Assembly: GCF_014884385.1 (NCBI RefSeq)
Contig: NZ_WKFH01000003.1
Coordinates: 496,001-560,000 of the forward strand
Length of the DNA stretch: 64,000 nucleotides
Reading direction: 5' to 3'
DNA from: Phycobacter azelaicus
GTDB taxonomy: Bacteria > Pseudomonadota > Alphaproteobacteria > Rhodobacterales > Rhodobacteraceae
Part shown: positions 1-9,715 of the stretch, in pieces
Layout of the letters: each line of letters starts with the position of its first letter
Position numbering within the stretch: the stretch's first letter is position 1
Notes under the pieces: generated by a model
Databases searched by the model: none
Seen by the model: the letters and a program-made list of their open reading frames with translations, nothing else
Told to the model about the DNA's origin: nothing
Position numbers and translations under genes: made by a program

Positions 1-61
1 CCGGTCCCGGCCCAGCGCCGTGACGGGGACGCAAAACCATAAGCCTTGGGAGGGCTTTGCC

Positions 62-358
62 ATGGGACTACTGACACGAGACATCGAACGGGCACCCTGC
101 ACCGTCGAGATCAGCCATAAATTCGAAAGCCTGCACGCGCATGTGCGGTTCAACAACGGAGCCGTGATCTACCCCGGCGACGAGGTTCAGGTCAAAGGCC
201 CTGAGATCATGGCCCCCTTTGGCCAGATCGTCCGCGAGGACCGTGTGGCGGTGATCCTGCGCGCGAGCCGTCTGGAGCGTTTCTGGACCCGGCTGACCGG
301 GGATCTTGAGGTGATGGAGCTCTGCGAGTTTTCCTTCTCCGAGGAGGCCACGCTATGA
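62..358 (+). CDS. Small hypothetical protein of the photosynthesis cluster, upstream of acsF
   Basis: This 98-residue protein is unnamed. It ends in a 4-base ATGA overlap with acsF, so the two are probably translationally coupled. A GTG at 20 would give a longer form, but the ATG at 62 follows a strong GGGAGGG ribosome binding site (48-54) at 7 bases and is preferred. The protein is soluble, with no membrane segment or signal peptide, and shows a short beta-rich core around FNNGAVIYPGDEV that looks like a small beta-barrel fold. In Rhodobacterales photosynthesis clusters a small ORF of this kind sits between puhC and acsF, and a role in assembly of the photosynthetic apparatus is an inference from position only. 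Confidence 0.75.
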   Translation: MGLLTRDIERAPCTVEISHKFESLHAHVRFNNGAVIYPGDEVQVKGPEIMAPFGQIVREDRVAVILRASRLERFWTRLTGDLEVMELCEFSFSEEATL

Positions 359-1497
359 ATATTCAAACCTCGAAAACCACGGCGCCGCGCCACACCGCCG
401 ATGCCACCACCGTCGAGGAAGGCCTTGCCATCCAGGAAGAGCAAGCCAAGTTCGACAGCACCGCCGCCACCGAAGTTGCGATGCAGAACACGCTCTTGAC
501 GCCGCGCTTTTACACCACGGATTTCGACGAGCTGGACGCTCTGGATGTCAGCTCTGTGCGCGGCGAATGGGACGAGTTGATCGCGCAGATGGTCTCTGAT
601 CCGAACAAGGGCCACTTTCGCAAGACCGACGCCTGGTATCACGTGGACTGGGACGGGATGGAGCCGCAGCTGCGCAAGGAGTTCATCGACTTCCTGATCT
701 CCTCCTGCACGGCTGAGTTTTCGGGCTGCGTTCTATACAAGGAGATGAAGCGGCGCGGCTCCAACGCCGATATCACACAGCTGTTTCAACTCATGGCCCG
801 GGACGAGGCGCGCCATGCCGGCTTTATCAACGATGCCCTGCGCGAAGCGGGCGTGGCGGTGAACCTTGGCTTTCTGACGCAGAAGAAAAAGTACACCTAC
901 TTCCGGCCCAAGTTCATCTACTACGCCACCTACCTGTCGGAAAAGATCGGTTATGCGCGCTACATCACCATCTTCCGCCACCTTCAGGCGCACCCCGAAC
1001 ACCGGTTCCATCCGATCTTCAAATGGTTTGAAGAATGGTGCAACGATGAGTTCAGCCACGGTGAGGCCTTTGCCCTACTGATGAAGACCGATCCAAAGCT
1101 GACATCGGGGCACAATGTGCTGTGGATCAAGTTCTTCCTCACGGCGGTCTATGCGACCATGTATGTGCGCGATCACCAGCGCCCAGCCTTTCATGCGGCG
1201 CTTGGCGTCGATCCTGACTGGTACGCCCATGAGGTCTTTACCAAGACCTCTAAACTGTCGGAGCAGATCTTCCCGATCACGCTGGACATCGAAAACCCGC
1301 GCTGGCAGCGGGGGCTGGAACGGCTATATACCGCCAACAAGCAGATCGCCCGCGCCAAGGAAGCCGGAGGTATCGGCGGGTTCATGGGACGCATGACAGG
1401 ATCCGCCAAGGCGGCATTGGCATTTGTTTCACTCTATACCATCCCGGCAAAACGCCATCGCGTGCCCGAGCACACGCGCCTTCAGCCGGCGTATTGA
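355..1497 (+). CDS. acsF: Oxygen-dependent Mg-protoporphyrin IX monomethyl ester cyclase (AcsF)
   Basis: AcsF forms the fifth (isocyclic) ring of bacteriochlorophyll under air, turning Mg-protoporphyrin IX monomethyl ester into protochlorophyllide. The 380-residue product is close to the family length. Di-iron carboxylate ligands are visible: Glu121 in the AEFSG segment, the DEARH motif at 150-154, and the NDEFSH motif with Glu232 and His235. The start is the ATG of an ATGA overlap with the preceding small gene. The order acsF, puhE, hemA matches the end of photosynthesis superoperons in Roseobacter-group phototrophs. The presence of this oxygen-using cyclase suits an aerobic anoxygenic phototroph. 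Confidence 0.96.
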   Translation: MNIQTSKTTAPRHTADATTVEEGLAIQEEQAKFDSTAATEVAMQNTLLTPRFYTTDFDELDALDVSSVRGEWDELIAQMVSDPNKGHFRKTDAWYHVDWDGMEPQLRKEFIDFLISSCTAEFSGCVLYKEMKRRGSNADITQLFQLMARDEARHAGFINDALREAGVAVNLGFLTQKKKYTYFRPKFIYYATYLSEKIGYARYITIFRHLQAHPEHRFHPIFKWFEEWCNDEFSHGEAFALLMKTDPKLTSGHNVLWIKFFLTAVYATMYVRDHQRPAFHAALGVDPDWYAHEVFTKTSKLSEQIFPITLDIENPRWQRGLERLYTANKQIARAKEAGGIGGFMGRMTGSAKAALAFVSLYTIPAKRHRVPEHTRLQPAY

Positions 1498-1575
1498 GGC
1501 CATGCGACGCCCGCACCCTGTCCGGTTACATCCCCTGCCCCGCCACCCGGCGGGGCGCAGGGCCACGGCGCCGTG

Positions 1576-2382
1576 ATGTTCGCCCAGCCCTGGATCGCAG
1601 CGCTCAGCGCCCTGTTCCTGTGGTGGTTTTCCACCGGGGCGATCCTGCTTGCGGTGCGCATTGCGGACCGCCGCGGTGGCCGCTTGCCCGCTGTGATGAC
1701 ATTTGCAGCACTGCCCTTGGCTGTCTGGGGCGGCTGGACGTACTGGGCCACATTGACCAGCAGCGACGTGTCTGGCGCATACCTCGGGTTTCTGGCCGCG
1801 CTTGCGCTCTGGGGGTGGATCGAACTGGCCTTTCTGACCGGCATCGTCACCGGCCCGGTGCAGCGCCCCTGCCCACCCAACCTACCGGAATGGGAGCGGT
1901 TCATCCGCGCCTGGGGCACCGTGGCCTATCATGAGATGGCCTTGCTAACAGTCCTGCTCACGATGGCAATCACCGGCTGGGGCGCGGAAAATCCTGTGGG
2001 TCTGTGGACCTTCATTGTTCTCTATTTCGCGCGGATCTCGGCCAAGTTGAACCTTTATCTCGGAGTGCCGCGCTTTAGCACCGAATTCATCCCGCAGGCC
2101 CTGGCGCATCTGCCAAGCCATTTCCGAACGCGGGCGCTCAACTGGCTGTTTCCGGTCTCTGTCAGCGCGCTGGCCTTTGCGACCGCCTGCTGGCTGGAGC
2201 GGCTCTGGGCGGCCGAGACCGCAGGCGCGGCGGCGGGATTTGCCCTGCTGGCAGCCATCACTGCGCTGGCCCTGCTGGAACACTGGCTAATGGTCCTGCC
2301 ACTGCCGGACGCAAAACTCTGGCGCTGGATGATGCCCGCGCCGACCACACAAGCACGAAAGACACCGGAGGGAACATCATGA
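1576..2382 (+). CDS. puhE: Photosynthetic complex assembly protein PuhE
   Basis: A 268-residue integral membrane protein matching the PuhE family (putative photosynthetic complex assembly protein 2), which influences reaction-centre and bacteriochlorophyll assembly in Rhodobacter. Several hydrophobic segments are evident, for example around [13 protein letters not shown] at the N-terminus and a C-terminal [12 protein letters not shown] stretch. It lies 78 bases after acsF, and its stop codon overlaps the hemA start (ATGA), so the three genes form one transcription unit. A GTG at 1573 lies directly before the ATG at 1576; either could be used. Confidence 0.9.
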   Translation: MFAQPWIAALSALFLWWFSTGAILLAVRIADRRGGRLPAVMTFAALPLAVWGGWTYWATLTSSDVSGAYLGFLAALALWGWIELAFLTGIVTGPVQRPCPPNLPEWERFIRAWGTVAYHEMALLTVLLTMAITGWGAENPVGLWTFIVLYFARISAKLNLYLGVPRFSTEFIPQALAHLPSHFRTRALNWLFPVSVSALAFATACWLERLWAAETAGAAAGFALLAAITALALLEHWLMVLPLPDAKLWRWMMPAPTTQARKTPEGTS

Positions 2383-3593
2383 CATTCGACGCCTTGTTCA
2401 CCGAGCAACTCGACGCCTTGCGCGAGGAGGGAAACTACCGTGTCTTCGCCGAACTTGAGCGTCACTGCGGAGCCTTTCCCCGTGCCACATCCCATGATGC
2501 CGAAACCCCTGACCATGTGACGGTCTGGTGTTCCAATGACTATCTCGGCATGGGGCAAAGCGAGACGGTGACCGCACGCATGAAAGAGGTCATCGACCAA
2601 TGTGGCGCAGGCGCGGGCGGCACGCGCAACATTTCAGGTACCAACTGTCACCATGTGGCGCTTGAGGCAGAACTGGCGGACCTTCATGGCAAGGACAACG
2701 CCCTACTATTTACTTCGGGCTATGTGTCGAACTGGGCCGCACTGGGAACGCTGGGGTCGCGGCTGCCCGGCGCAGTCATCCTTTCAGATGCCTTGAACCA
2801 TGCCTCGATGATCGAAGGCATCCGCCATTCGCGGGCAGAAAAACGCATCTGGAAACACAACGACCCCGAAGATTTGAACCGGCACCTTGCCGCCCTGCCA
2901 GCCAATGCCCCCAAGATCGTAGCCTTCGAGTCTGTTTATTCGATGGACGGCGATATCTGCCCTATGGAAGAGATCATCGAAGTCGCCGAGGCGCATGGCG
3001 CCATGACCTACCTCGACGAAGTGCACGCGGTCGGCCTTTATGGTCCGCGCGGCGGCGGCATTTCCGAGGAGCGCGGTCTTGCCCATCGCATAGATCTGAT
3101 CGAAGGAACCCTGGGCAAGGCCTACGGGTGTATGGGTGGCTATATCGCGGGCTCTCATGCTCTGTGCGACTTCGTGCGCAGCTTTGCATCAGGCTTCATC
3201 TTTACCACCGCCATTCCCCCGTCCGTCGCCGCCGGAGCGCAGGCGGCCATTGCCCATCTCAAACACTCCGACCATGAACGCCAGTTTCAGCGCCGCCAGG
3301 TTGCCCAATTGCGGGCCAAGCTGGACGCCCGCGGCATCCCGCATCTGCCAAACGACAGCCATATCATCCCGGTCATGATCAAGGACCCGGTAAAGTGTCG
3401 CCAACTGGCGGACATTCTGATGCGCGACTATGGGATCTACGTGCAGCCGATCAACTATCCCACCGTAGCAAAAGGCACGGAGCGGCTGCGTTTTACACCT
3501 GGTCCGCTGCATTCGGATGCGGACATCGACCACTTGGTCGAAGCGCTCACCGTGCTTTGGAAGCAATGCGCAATTGCTCAGGCCGTCGCCTGA
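2379..3593 (+). CDS. hemA: 5-aminolevulinate synthase
   Basis: HemA condenses glycine and succinyl-CoA to 5-aminolevulinate, the first step of tetrapyrrole synthesis in alphaproteobacteria (Shemin pathway). The 404-residue length is normal. The family glycine-rich motif [12 protein letters not shown], the [12 protein letters not shown] segment and the PLP-binding lysine in GTLGKAYG (Lys247) are all present. The start codon overlaps the puhE stop and follows a GGAGGG site at 2367-2372. Being the last gene of the photosynthesis unit ties precursor supply to bacteriochlorophyll demand. The organism may have a second hemA elsewhere, as some Rhodobacter species do; this cannot be judged here. Confidence 0.96.
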   Translation: MTFDALFTEQLDALREEGNYRVFAELERHCGAFPRATSHDAETPDHVTVWCSNDYLGMGQSETVTARMKEVIDQCGAGAGGTRNISGTNCHHVALEAELADLHGKDNALLFTSGYVSNWAALGTLGSRLPGAVILSDALNHASMIEGIRHSRAEKRIWKHNDPEDLNRHLAALPANAPKIVAFESVYSMDGDICPMEEIIEVAEAHGAMTYLDEVHAVGLYGPRGGGISEERGLAHRIDLIEGTLGKAYGCMGGYIAGSHALCDFVRSFASGFIFTTAIPPSVAAGAQAAIAHLKHSDHERQFQRRQVAQLRAKLDARGIPHLPNDSHIIPVMIKDPVKCRQLADILMRDYGIYVQPINYPTVAKGTERLRFTPGPLHSDADIDHLVEALTVLWKQCAIAQAVA

Positions 3594-4071
3594 TCCATCT
3601 TCGTCGGCCACAGGCGGGGAAAGGATACCGCCCGCGAATACCTTGAGTTCTGGATTGAACGGATACTGAAGTCGGTCGGGCCACTTTGACCGCTGGTCCC
3701 CACAACCAGATCCGAGACTGAAGATCGGTCAGCCGCATTGGCTGCATAAGATGGCTCATCAAGTCCGGCTGATCGGCTCGCTTCCGTTTTTCCAAGGGAC
3801 CCGGAATACTCTCAAGGAGCTTTCTCGAAGGCATCACCTTTGCGTGCCTTGGCCCACCACACGGCATCCTGCGCTCTTCCGCTTACCGTAAATAAAGTAC
3901 CGCAGACGGCAGGACATGTCCCATCGCACATCCGGGCAGTGCCTCGATTGTGTGCGCTTCCTTCTTGATGGCAATCAAAAAAACTTCAGACAGTTGACAG
4001 GCTAAACATAGCAAACCAATATTACATTGGTTCAATTGGTTCGAATCCAGAAGAAAAGAGAGGATCCGAGC
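3594..4071 (+). other. Intergenic region between the photosynthesis cluster and the peptide importer operon
   Basis: No credible coding sequence is seen here: short open frames on both strands lack ribosome binding sites and recognisable motifs. No clear intrinsic terminator follows hemA. The right part (about 3960-4060) is AT-richer than its surroundings and carries the promoter and operator candidates described separately. Confidence 0.6.
3994..4042 (+). promoter_or_regulatory. Candidate promoter and operator of the peptide-importer operon
   Basis: A consensus -35 box TTGACA lies at 3994-3999; the -10 element about 17 bases on is poor (CAATAT, 4017-4022). Over this -10 position lies a perfect 7-bp inverted repeat, AACCAAT at 4014-4020 and ATTGGTT at 4026-4032 with 5 bases between, followed by a further ATTGGTT copy at 4036-4042. 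A repressor bound here would block transcription. The GntR-type regulator at the far end of this cluster is the natural candidate, but that link is inferred. Confidence 0.45.
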
Positions 4072-5088
4072 ATGTCGTCGGAAAGAGTTCTTGAAGAAGA
4101 TCCCGCAAAAGACATTTTGCGGCTTGAGGACTTCAAGCTCCAATTTCGTGGACACGATGCTGCCACGGTCAACGGGCTAAGCCTTAAGGTCTCGACCGGT
4201 GAAATCCTCTGCATTGTCGGCGAGTCGGGATGCGGAAAAAGCGTTACCGCAATGTCGATCATGGGCCTTTTGCCCAAGGGGTCTTCCGATGTTTTGTCGG
4301 GAAAACTGGAATTTATGGGTAAAACCTATGACCTGAAGGTTGATAACCTGCCCGCAGACCAGCGTGGCAATCAGATCGCGATGATCTTCCAAGAGCCGAT
4401 GACCTCGCTCAACCCATCCTTTACGGTTGGCAATCAAATTGTGGAATCCATTACGCAGCATCAGGGCAGCACGCGCAGCTCGGCGGAGCAACAGGCCCGC
4501 CTCATGCTGGAAAAAGTTGGAATTCCGGCGCCGGAACAGCGCCTGAAAGAGTATCCGCACCAATTGTCTGGTGGTATGCGCCAGCGGGTTATGATTGCCA
4601 TGGCCCTGGCCAATGATCCCAAGCTGTTGATCGCGGATGAGCCGACCACAGCCCTCGATGTGACCATTCAGGCGCAAATTCTAGACCTGATTTGCGAGCT
4701 ACGCCGCGAAACAGGCATGGGAACGATCATGATCACGCATGATCTGGGTGTGGTTGCGGAAATCGCAGACAGTGTTGCTGTGATGTATGGCGGTGAAGTG
4801 GTTGAACAAGGCAGCGCTCAGGAGATTTTCAGCAATCCCCAGCACCCTTACACCATCGGCCTGATGAGCGCGATGCCGCGCTTTGATCAGCCCGGCACCC
4901 GCCTGAGCACGGTTCCCGGTTCAGTCCCGGCGATCCGCAACATGCCAAAGGGGTGCCGTTTTCGCAACCGGTGCGCCTTTTCAGCCAGTGCTTGCAGTGC
5001 GCGCCCAAAGCTGCGGGCATTTGGCACGGACCACAGCGTTGCCTGCCATTTCGCACCACTGGAGCAGAACACGGCGGTGCAGGCATGA
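4072..5088 (+). CDS. Dipeptide/oligopeptide-type ABC importer, ATPase 1 (DppD-like)
   Basis: A 338-residue ATP-binding subunit of a peptide/nickel-type importer. Walker A (GESGCGKS), signature (LSGGMRQR) and Walker B ([12 protein letters not shown]) are all intact, and the C-terminus has the oligopeptide-transporter extension with the Cys-containing [10 protein letters not shown] segment. An upstream TTG at 4027 gives a longer frame, but ATG 4072 follows GAGAGGA at 7 bases and is the likely start. It is the first gene of a cluster in which all importer parts are present and intact. Substrate cannot be read from the ATPase; peptides, glutathione or other gamma-glutamyl compounds are options given the neighbours. 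Confidence 0.93.
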   Translation: MSSERVLEEDPAKDILRLEDFKLQFRGHDAATVNGLSLKVSTGEILCIVGESGCGKSVTAMSIMGLLPKGSSDVLSGKLEFMGKTYDLKVDNLPADQRGNQIAMIFQEPMTSLNPSFTVGNQIVESITQHQGSTRSSAEQQARLMLEKVGIPAPEQRLKEYPHQLSGGMRQRVMIAMALANDPKLLIADEPTTALDVTIQAQILDLICELRRETGMGTIMITHDLGVVAEIADSVAVMYGGEVVEQGSAQEIFSNPQHPYTIGLMSAMPRFDQPGTRLSTVPGSVPAIRNMPKGCRFRNRCAFSASACSARPKLRAFGTDHSVACHFAPLEQNTAVQA

Positions 5089-6188
5089 CTTCGAACACGA
5101 TCCTGGAGGCCCAAGGCCTGACAAAGCACTTCGGCGGTAAGGGCTTCTTGAACAAGGCCCCGTTGGTGCGGGCCGTGGACGATGTTTCGCTGCAGATCCA
5201 ACAGGGCGAAACCTTTGCCATCGTTGGAGAGTCGGGCTGCGGCAAGTCCACTCTTGCGCGGCTGCTGATGCGACTTCTGTCACCGACATCTGGACAGATG
5301 ATGTTTGACGGGCAGGACATCAGCGATGCCAGTGGCCGCCAATTGACGCGCCTTCGCCGCGAGATGCAGTTCATTTTCCAGGATCCGTTCTCATCGCTCA
5401 ACCCGCGCATGACCGTCGGCAAGCTGATCGGAGAGCCGCTGGAAGTGCACGCTCCAGACCTGAAGGCAAGCCAAAGGCGCACACGGGTCTCTGAAATCAT
5501 GCGCAAGGTCGGATTGCCCGCCGAGCATGCCAATCGGTACCCACACGAATTCTCAGGGGGACAACGTCAACGGATTGGTATCGCCCGGGCGCTGGTCTCG
5601 GGGCCGAAACTCGTAATCGGCGACGAACCGGTTTCAGCCCTTGATGTGTCGGTTCAGGCACAGGTGATAAACCTGCTGGCCGACCTCAAGGAAGAGCTCG
5701 GGCTGACGCTGGTCATCATCGCGCACGATCTGGGCGTGATCCGCCACATGAGCGACCGCGTCGCGGTCATGTACCTTGGCCGGATCGTCGAGATGGGCAC
5801 GACAGAGGCCGTGTTTGCCCAGCCGCGCCATCCTTACACACAGGCGCTGTTGGCCTCGATCCCCGGACCGCGTTCCTCAGGGGAGGAGAGGCAGGTCCGG
5901 CTGACCGGTGAGATGCCCAGCCCCGCCGCGCCCCCGCCCGGATGCCGGTTCCATACCAGGTGTCCCTTTGCCGAAGCGCGGTGCAAGACGGCTGTTCCGC
6001 AGTTGGATCCTGTTGCCGATGACAATCATCAGGTGGCTTGTCACCGCTGGGCAGAGATCGCTCCAATGACGAACGCAACAGCCGAAATTGAGCACTCCCA
6101 GAGCGCCGAAGCGCGTTTCGCCCTCTATCGAGAGGCGATCGAGGGCGGCAGCGTTACCCATCGCACAACCCAGCCCCCGCGAACATAA
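5085..6188 (+). CDS. Dipeptide/oligopeptide-type ABC importer, ATPase 2 (DppF-like)
   Basis: The second ATP-binding subunit, 367 residues, with Walker [10 protein letters not shown], signature FSGGQRQR and Walker B VIGDEPVSALD. The C-terminal oligopeptide extension contains GCRFHTRCPFAEARC. The open frame extends upstream to 4953, but ATG 5085 sits in an ATGA overlap with the first ATPase and gives a normal N-terminus. About 40 residues after the usual end (TNATAEIEHSQ onward) are not obviously part of the domain. With the first ATPase it should form the heterodimeric motor of the importer. Confidence 0.92.
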   Translation: MTSNTILEAQGLTKHFGGKGFLNKAPLVRAVDDVSLQIQQGETFAIVGESGCGKSTLARLLMRLLSPTSGQMMFDGQDISDASGRQLTRLRREMQFIFQDPFSSLNPRMTVGKLIGEPLEVHAPDLKASQRRTRVSEIMRKVGLPAEHANRYPHEFSGGQRQRIGIARALVSGPKLVIGDEPVSALDVSVQAQVINLLADLKEELGLTLVIIAHDLGVIRHMSDRVAVMYLGRIVEMGTTEAVFAQPRHPYTQALLASIPGPRSSGEERQVRLTGEMPSPAAPPPGCRFHTRCPFAEARCKTAVPQLDPVADDNHQVACHRWAEIAPMTNATAEIEHSQSAEARFALYREAIEGGSVTHRTTQPPRT

Positions 6189-6245
6189 AAACCACAAACA
6201 CCTGGAACCAAAGAAAAACACTCAACCGACAGAGAGGATACTGAC

Positions 6246-7772
6246 ATGAAAAACCTTAAACCGACACTGATGGCCGCCCTGCTGGGTGCGACCGCAATCG
6301 GCATGGCCGCCACTGGCGTAAGCGCCAAAGACCTGCGTATCGGCCTGCAATCGGATGCCGATGTGCTTGACCCGGATCAGTCCCGCACCTTTGTCGGCCG
6401 CATCGTCTATGCCTCCATGTGCGACAAGCTGGTCGACATCACACCCGAACTGGAAATCATTCCGCAGCTGGCCACGGCCTGGCAAGTCTCAGAAGATGGC
6501 ATGACGGTGACCATGCAATTGCGCGAGGGTGTCGTCTTCCACGATGGTACCCCATTCAACGCCGAAGCGGTCGCTGCAAACATCGAGCGGTCCAAGACCA
6601 TGGACGAGTCACGCCGCAAGTCGGAGCTGTCCTCGATCACGTCAACCGAGGTGACCGGCGAATATGAAATCAAGCTGAACCTCAAGGGGCCCGACGCCAC
6701 GCTCATGGCGCAACTGGCTGACCGCGCCGGCATGATGATCTCGCCCACCGCTGCCGCAGCCGCTGGCGCGGATTTCGGACTCAATCCCGTTTGTTCGGGC
6801 CCGTTCAGTTTTGAAGAGCGCGTTGCTCAGGACAAAATTGTACTGAAGCAGTTCCCGGACTACTGGAATGCGGACGCCATTGCATTCGACAGCGTCACAT
6901 TCCTGCCGATCCCGGATACCACCGTCCGTCTTGCCAACCTACAGTCGGGCGACATCGACATGCTGGAGCGTCTGGCAGCCACCGATCTGGCGCAAGCGAA
7001 TGCCAACAACGACATCGAAGTCGCCAGCGCAGTCTCGCTTGGATATCAGGGCATTACTTTCAACGTGAACAACGGGCCAAAGGGTGACAACCCCTGGGGC
7101 AACGACCAACGTCTGCGCCAGGCCTTCAGCTATGCCATTGACCGCGAAGCCATAAACCAAGTGGTGTTCGAAGGCGCCTTTGCCGCAGGCAACCAGCCTT
7201 ACCCGCCGACCTCCCCCTGGTATGACACCGACCATCCGGTGCCGGCCCGCGACGTGGCCAAGGCCAAAGCTCTGCTCGCTGAGGCAGGCTATCCCGACGG
7301 GCTTGATCTGGAAGTGCAGGTGCCCAACACGACCGTTCCGCTGCAATTGATGCAAGTGGTGCAGGCCATGGCGGCCGAGGCCGGTATCAACGTGAAAATC
7401 ACTTCAAAGGAGTTCGCAACGCTGCTGGCAGATCAGTCCGCCGGAGACTACACAGCCAGCCAGATCGGCTGGTCGGGTCGCGTCGATCCCGATGGCAATA
7501 TCCACCAGTTCATGACCACTGATGGCGGCATCAACGACAGTCATTTCTCGAACCCTGCCGTGGACGAGGCACTGAATGCTGCGCGCGTTGCCGCCAGCAC
7601 CGAGGACCGCAAGGCCGCGTATGATACCGCGCGCGACATCCTGGTCGAGGAATCGCCGATCGTTTACCTCTATCACCAAACCTGGATCTGGGCGCATAGC
7701 AGTCAACTTGACGGTTTCACACCTTATCCGGACGGGATGATCCGCCTCGAAGGCGTCACCTGGACCGAGTAA
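6246..7772 (+). CDS. Peptide-type ABC importer, solute-binding protein (family 5)
   Basis: A 508-residue periplasmic binding protein of the SBP_bac_5 family (DppA/OppA/GsiB group). The N-terminus is a Sec signal peptide ending near GVSAKD. The family segment around LATAWQVSEDGMTVTMQLREG and the later RQAFSYAIDREAI motif are clear. The ribosome binding site GAGAGGA precedes ATG 6246. It lies between the ATPase and permease genes, and a GC-rich hairpin follows its stop codon. The substrate is unknown. Confidence 0.93.
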   Translation: MKNLKPTLMAALLGATAIGMAATGVSAKDLRIGLQSDADVLDPDQSRTFVGRIVYASMCDKLVDITPELEIIPQLATAWQVSEDGMTVTMQLREGVVFHDGTPFNAEAVAANIERSKTMDESRRKSELSSITSTEVTGEYEIKLNLKGPDATLMAQLADRAGMMISPTAAAAAGADFGLNPVCSGPFSFEERVAQDKIVLKQFPDYWNADAIAFDSVTFLPIPDTTVRLANLQSGDIDMLERLAATDLAQANANNDIEVASAVSLGYQGITFNVNNGPKGDNPWGNDQRLRQAFSYAIDREAINQVVFEGAFAAGNQPYPPTSPWYDTDHPVPARDVAKAKALLAEAGYPDGLDLEVQVPNTTVPLQLMQVVQAMAAEAGINVKITSKEFATLLADQSAGDYTASQIGWSGRVDPDGNIHQFMTTDGGINDSHFSNPAVDEALNAARVAASTEDRKAAYDTARDILVEESPIVYLYHQTWIWAHSSQLDGFTPYPDGMIRLEGVTWTE

Positions 7773-7783
7773 TAGCGCCTCTT

Positions 7784-7811
7784 CGCCGCCCTGGCCAACA
7801 CCGGGGCGGCG
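7784..7811 (+). terminator. GC-rich hairpin after the solute-binding protein gene
   Basis: CGCCGCCC at 7784-7791 pairs perfectly with GGGCGGCG at 7804-7811 across a 12-base loop. No U-run follows, so this is more likely an mRNA-stabilising or partial-termination hairpin that keeps binding-protein mRNA more abundant than the downstream permease message. Confidence 0.6.
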
Positions 7812-7869
7812 TGCCCTCCGTCTCAGTCCCGGCTCGGACGAGGTTCCCCAAGAAACCAGGTTTTCGCCA

Positions 7870-8814
7870 ATGCTCTTGTTCCTTATGCGCCGCATTTTGA
7901 TTGCGGTGCCGACGATCATTCTGATCTCAATCTTTGTCTTCGCGCTGCAAAAACTCTTGCCCGGGGACCCTCTGCTGGTACTCGCAGGGGAAGAGCGTGA
8001 CCCGGCAGTACTGGAACTTCTGCGAGAGAAGTACCGACTGAACGATCCTATCCATGTGCAGTATTTCACCTGGATCACCAACGCCTTGCAGGGCGACTTG
8101 GGTATTTCCCTTCGCACCAATCAGCCGGTGACCGAACTGATGCTGCAAAAACTGCCCGTTACTCTGCAACTTGCGGCGATGTCCATGATCTTCGCTCTTG
8201 TGATCGGGGTGCCTGCCGGCATTTTGTCGGCCTATCGCAAGGGCACGCTGACCGACTACGTGGCGAACGTGGTCGCCCTCTCGGGCTTGTCGATCCCGAA
8301 TTTCTGGCTCGGGATCATGCTAATCCTGCTGGTCTCCGTTAAATGGCAGCTTCTGCCTGCTTCCGGATACGTGCCCCTCTCCGAAGACTTCGGGCAGTCC
8401 ATACGAACCATGCTCATGCCCTCTTTCGTTTTGGGAACGGCGCTTGCCGCAACGATGATGCGTCACACGCGCTCGGCCATGCTGGGCGTGCTGAGCGCTG
8501 ACTATGTGCGCACCGCCCGCGCCAAGGGCCTGAGCGAGCGCCGCGTGGTCCTGAAACATGCCTTTCGCAATGCACTGACCCCGATCGTGACCCTAACCGC
8601 CCTATTGTTCGGAGAATTGGTGGCCGGAGCGGTTCTGACTGAACAGATCTTTACCATCCCGGGCTTTGGCAAAATGGTCGTCGATGCCGTGTTCAACCGC
8701 GACTACGCCGTGGTGCAGGGCATTGTTCTCGTGACAGCGGTCGGCTTCATCCTGATGAACCTCCTGGCCGACGTCCTTTACTTCATCCTCAACCCGCGTC
8801 TGAGAGGGCAATGA
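7870..8814 (+). CDS. Peptide-type ABC importer, permease 1 (DppB-like)
   Basis: A 314-residue membrane permease of the DppB/OppB family. It starts with the typical short cytoplasmic LFLMRRILIAVPTI segment and first membrane helix, followed by the periplasmic loop with PGDPLL and the motif YRLNDP. The EAA-type loop is seen around YVRTARAKGLSERRV. About six membrane segments are evident. The gene begins 97 bases after the binding-protein gene and is separated from the second permease by one base. Confidence 0.93.
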   Translation: MLLFLMRRILIAVPTIILISIFVFALQKLLPGDPLLVLAGEERDPAVLELLREKYRLNDPIHVQYFTWITNALQGDLGISLRTNQPVTELMLQKLPVTLQLAAMSMIFALVIGVPAGILSAYRKGTLTDYVANVVALSGLSIPNFWLGIMLILLVSVKWQLLPASGYVPLSEDFGQSIRTMLMPSFVLGTALAATMMRHTRSAMLGVLSADYVRTARAKGLSERRVVLKHAFRNALTPIVTLTALLFGELVAGAVLTEQIFTIPGFGKMVVDAVFNRDYAVVQGIVLVTAVGFILMNLLADVLYFILNPRLRGQ

Positions 8815-8815
8815 C

Positions 8816-9697
8816 ATGAACGATGCCTCAGCCCCTGTCTCTGCCGATGCCACACTGGGCGGCGCTTCTGAAAACCGCGTCTGGAAAAAGTTCCGCGCGC
8901 ATCGCAGTGCCCTTCTTGGTGGCATCCTCGTCGTCTTCTTTATCCTGATCGCGATCCTGGCGCCGATCTTGCCGATCCCGGATCCGGCAGCAACAGATTG
9001 GGGCGCAGTGCGCAAAGCGCCCTCCGCGGCCCATTGGATGGGGACGGATGAGATTGGTCGCGACGTCCTGTCCCGCCTTGTCTGGGGGGCGCAGGCCTCA
9101 TTGCTGGCGGGCGTGGTCTCGGTCGGCATCGCACTGGCGCTCGGCGTGCCACTGGGCATTCTTGCTGGGTATTTCGGCGGCTGGATCGATGCCGTTATCT
9201 CGCGCTGCACCGAGGCGCTGTTGGCCGCACCCTTCTTGATCCTCGCCATCGCACTGGCGGCCTTTCTCGGCCCGTCCCTGACCAATGCCATGATCGCCAT
9301 CGGCATCTCGGCAACGCCGATCTTCATCCGCCTGACACGTGGGCAAGTTCTGAACGTGCGGTCCGAGGATTACGTCGACAGCGCCCTTGCGATCGGATTG
9401 CCCACACCCAAGATCCTGCGGCGCTATATCCTGCCCAATGTTCTGCCGCCGATCCTGGTTCAGGCAACGCTGACGATTGCCACCGCGATCATCGCAGAGG
9501 CCTCTCTTTCCTTCCTCGGACTAGGCCAGCAGGCACCGGCACCAAGCTGGGGATCCATGCTGAATACGGCCAAGAACTTTCTCAACCAGGCGCCCTGGAT
9601 GGCGCTCTGGCCAGGTATCTCCATCTTCCTGGTCGTCCTCGGTTTCAACCTTCTCGGCGACGGTCTGCGCGATGCGCTGGACCCCCGCGAACATTAA
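8816..9697 (+). CDS. Peptide-type ABC importer, permease 2 (DppC-like)
   Basis: A 293-residue permease of the DppC/OppC family, partner of the preceding permease. Characteristic features are the N-terminal KFRAHRSALLGG segment before the first helix, the HWMGTDEIGRDVLSRLVWGA motif and the EAA-like DYVDSALAIGLPTPKIL loop. Its ATG comes one base after the stop of permease 1. Only a short gap separates it from the gamma-glutamyltransferase-like gene, so import and hydrolysis are probably co-expressed. Confidence 0.93.
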   Translation: MNDASAPVSADATLGGASENRVWKKFRAHRSALLGGILVVFFILIAILAPILPIPDPAATDWGAVRKAPSAAHWMGTDEIGRDVLSRLVWGAQASLLAGVVSVGIALALGVPLGILAGYFGGWIDAVISRCTEALLAAPFLILAIALAAFLGPSLTNAMIAIGISATPIFIRLTRGQVLNVRSEDYVDSALAIGLPTPKILRRYILPNVLPPILVQATLTIATAIIAEASLSFLGLGQQAPAPSWGSMLNTAKNFLNQAPWMALWPGISIFLVVLGFNLLGDGLRDALDPREH

Positions 9698-9715
9698 CTC
9701 AACACGGAGACTTTT

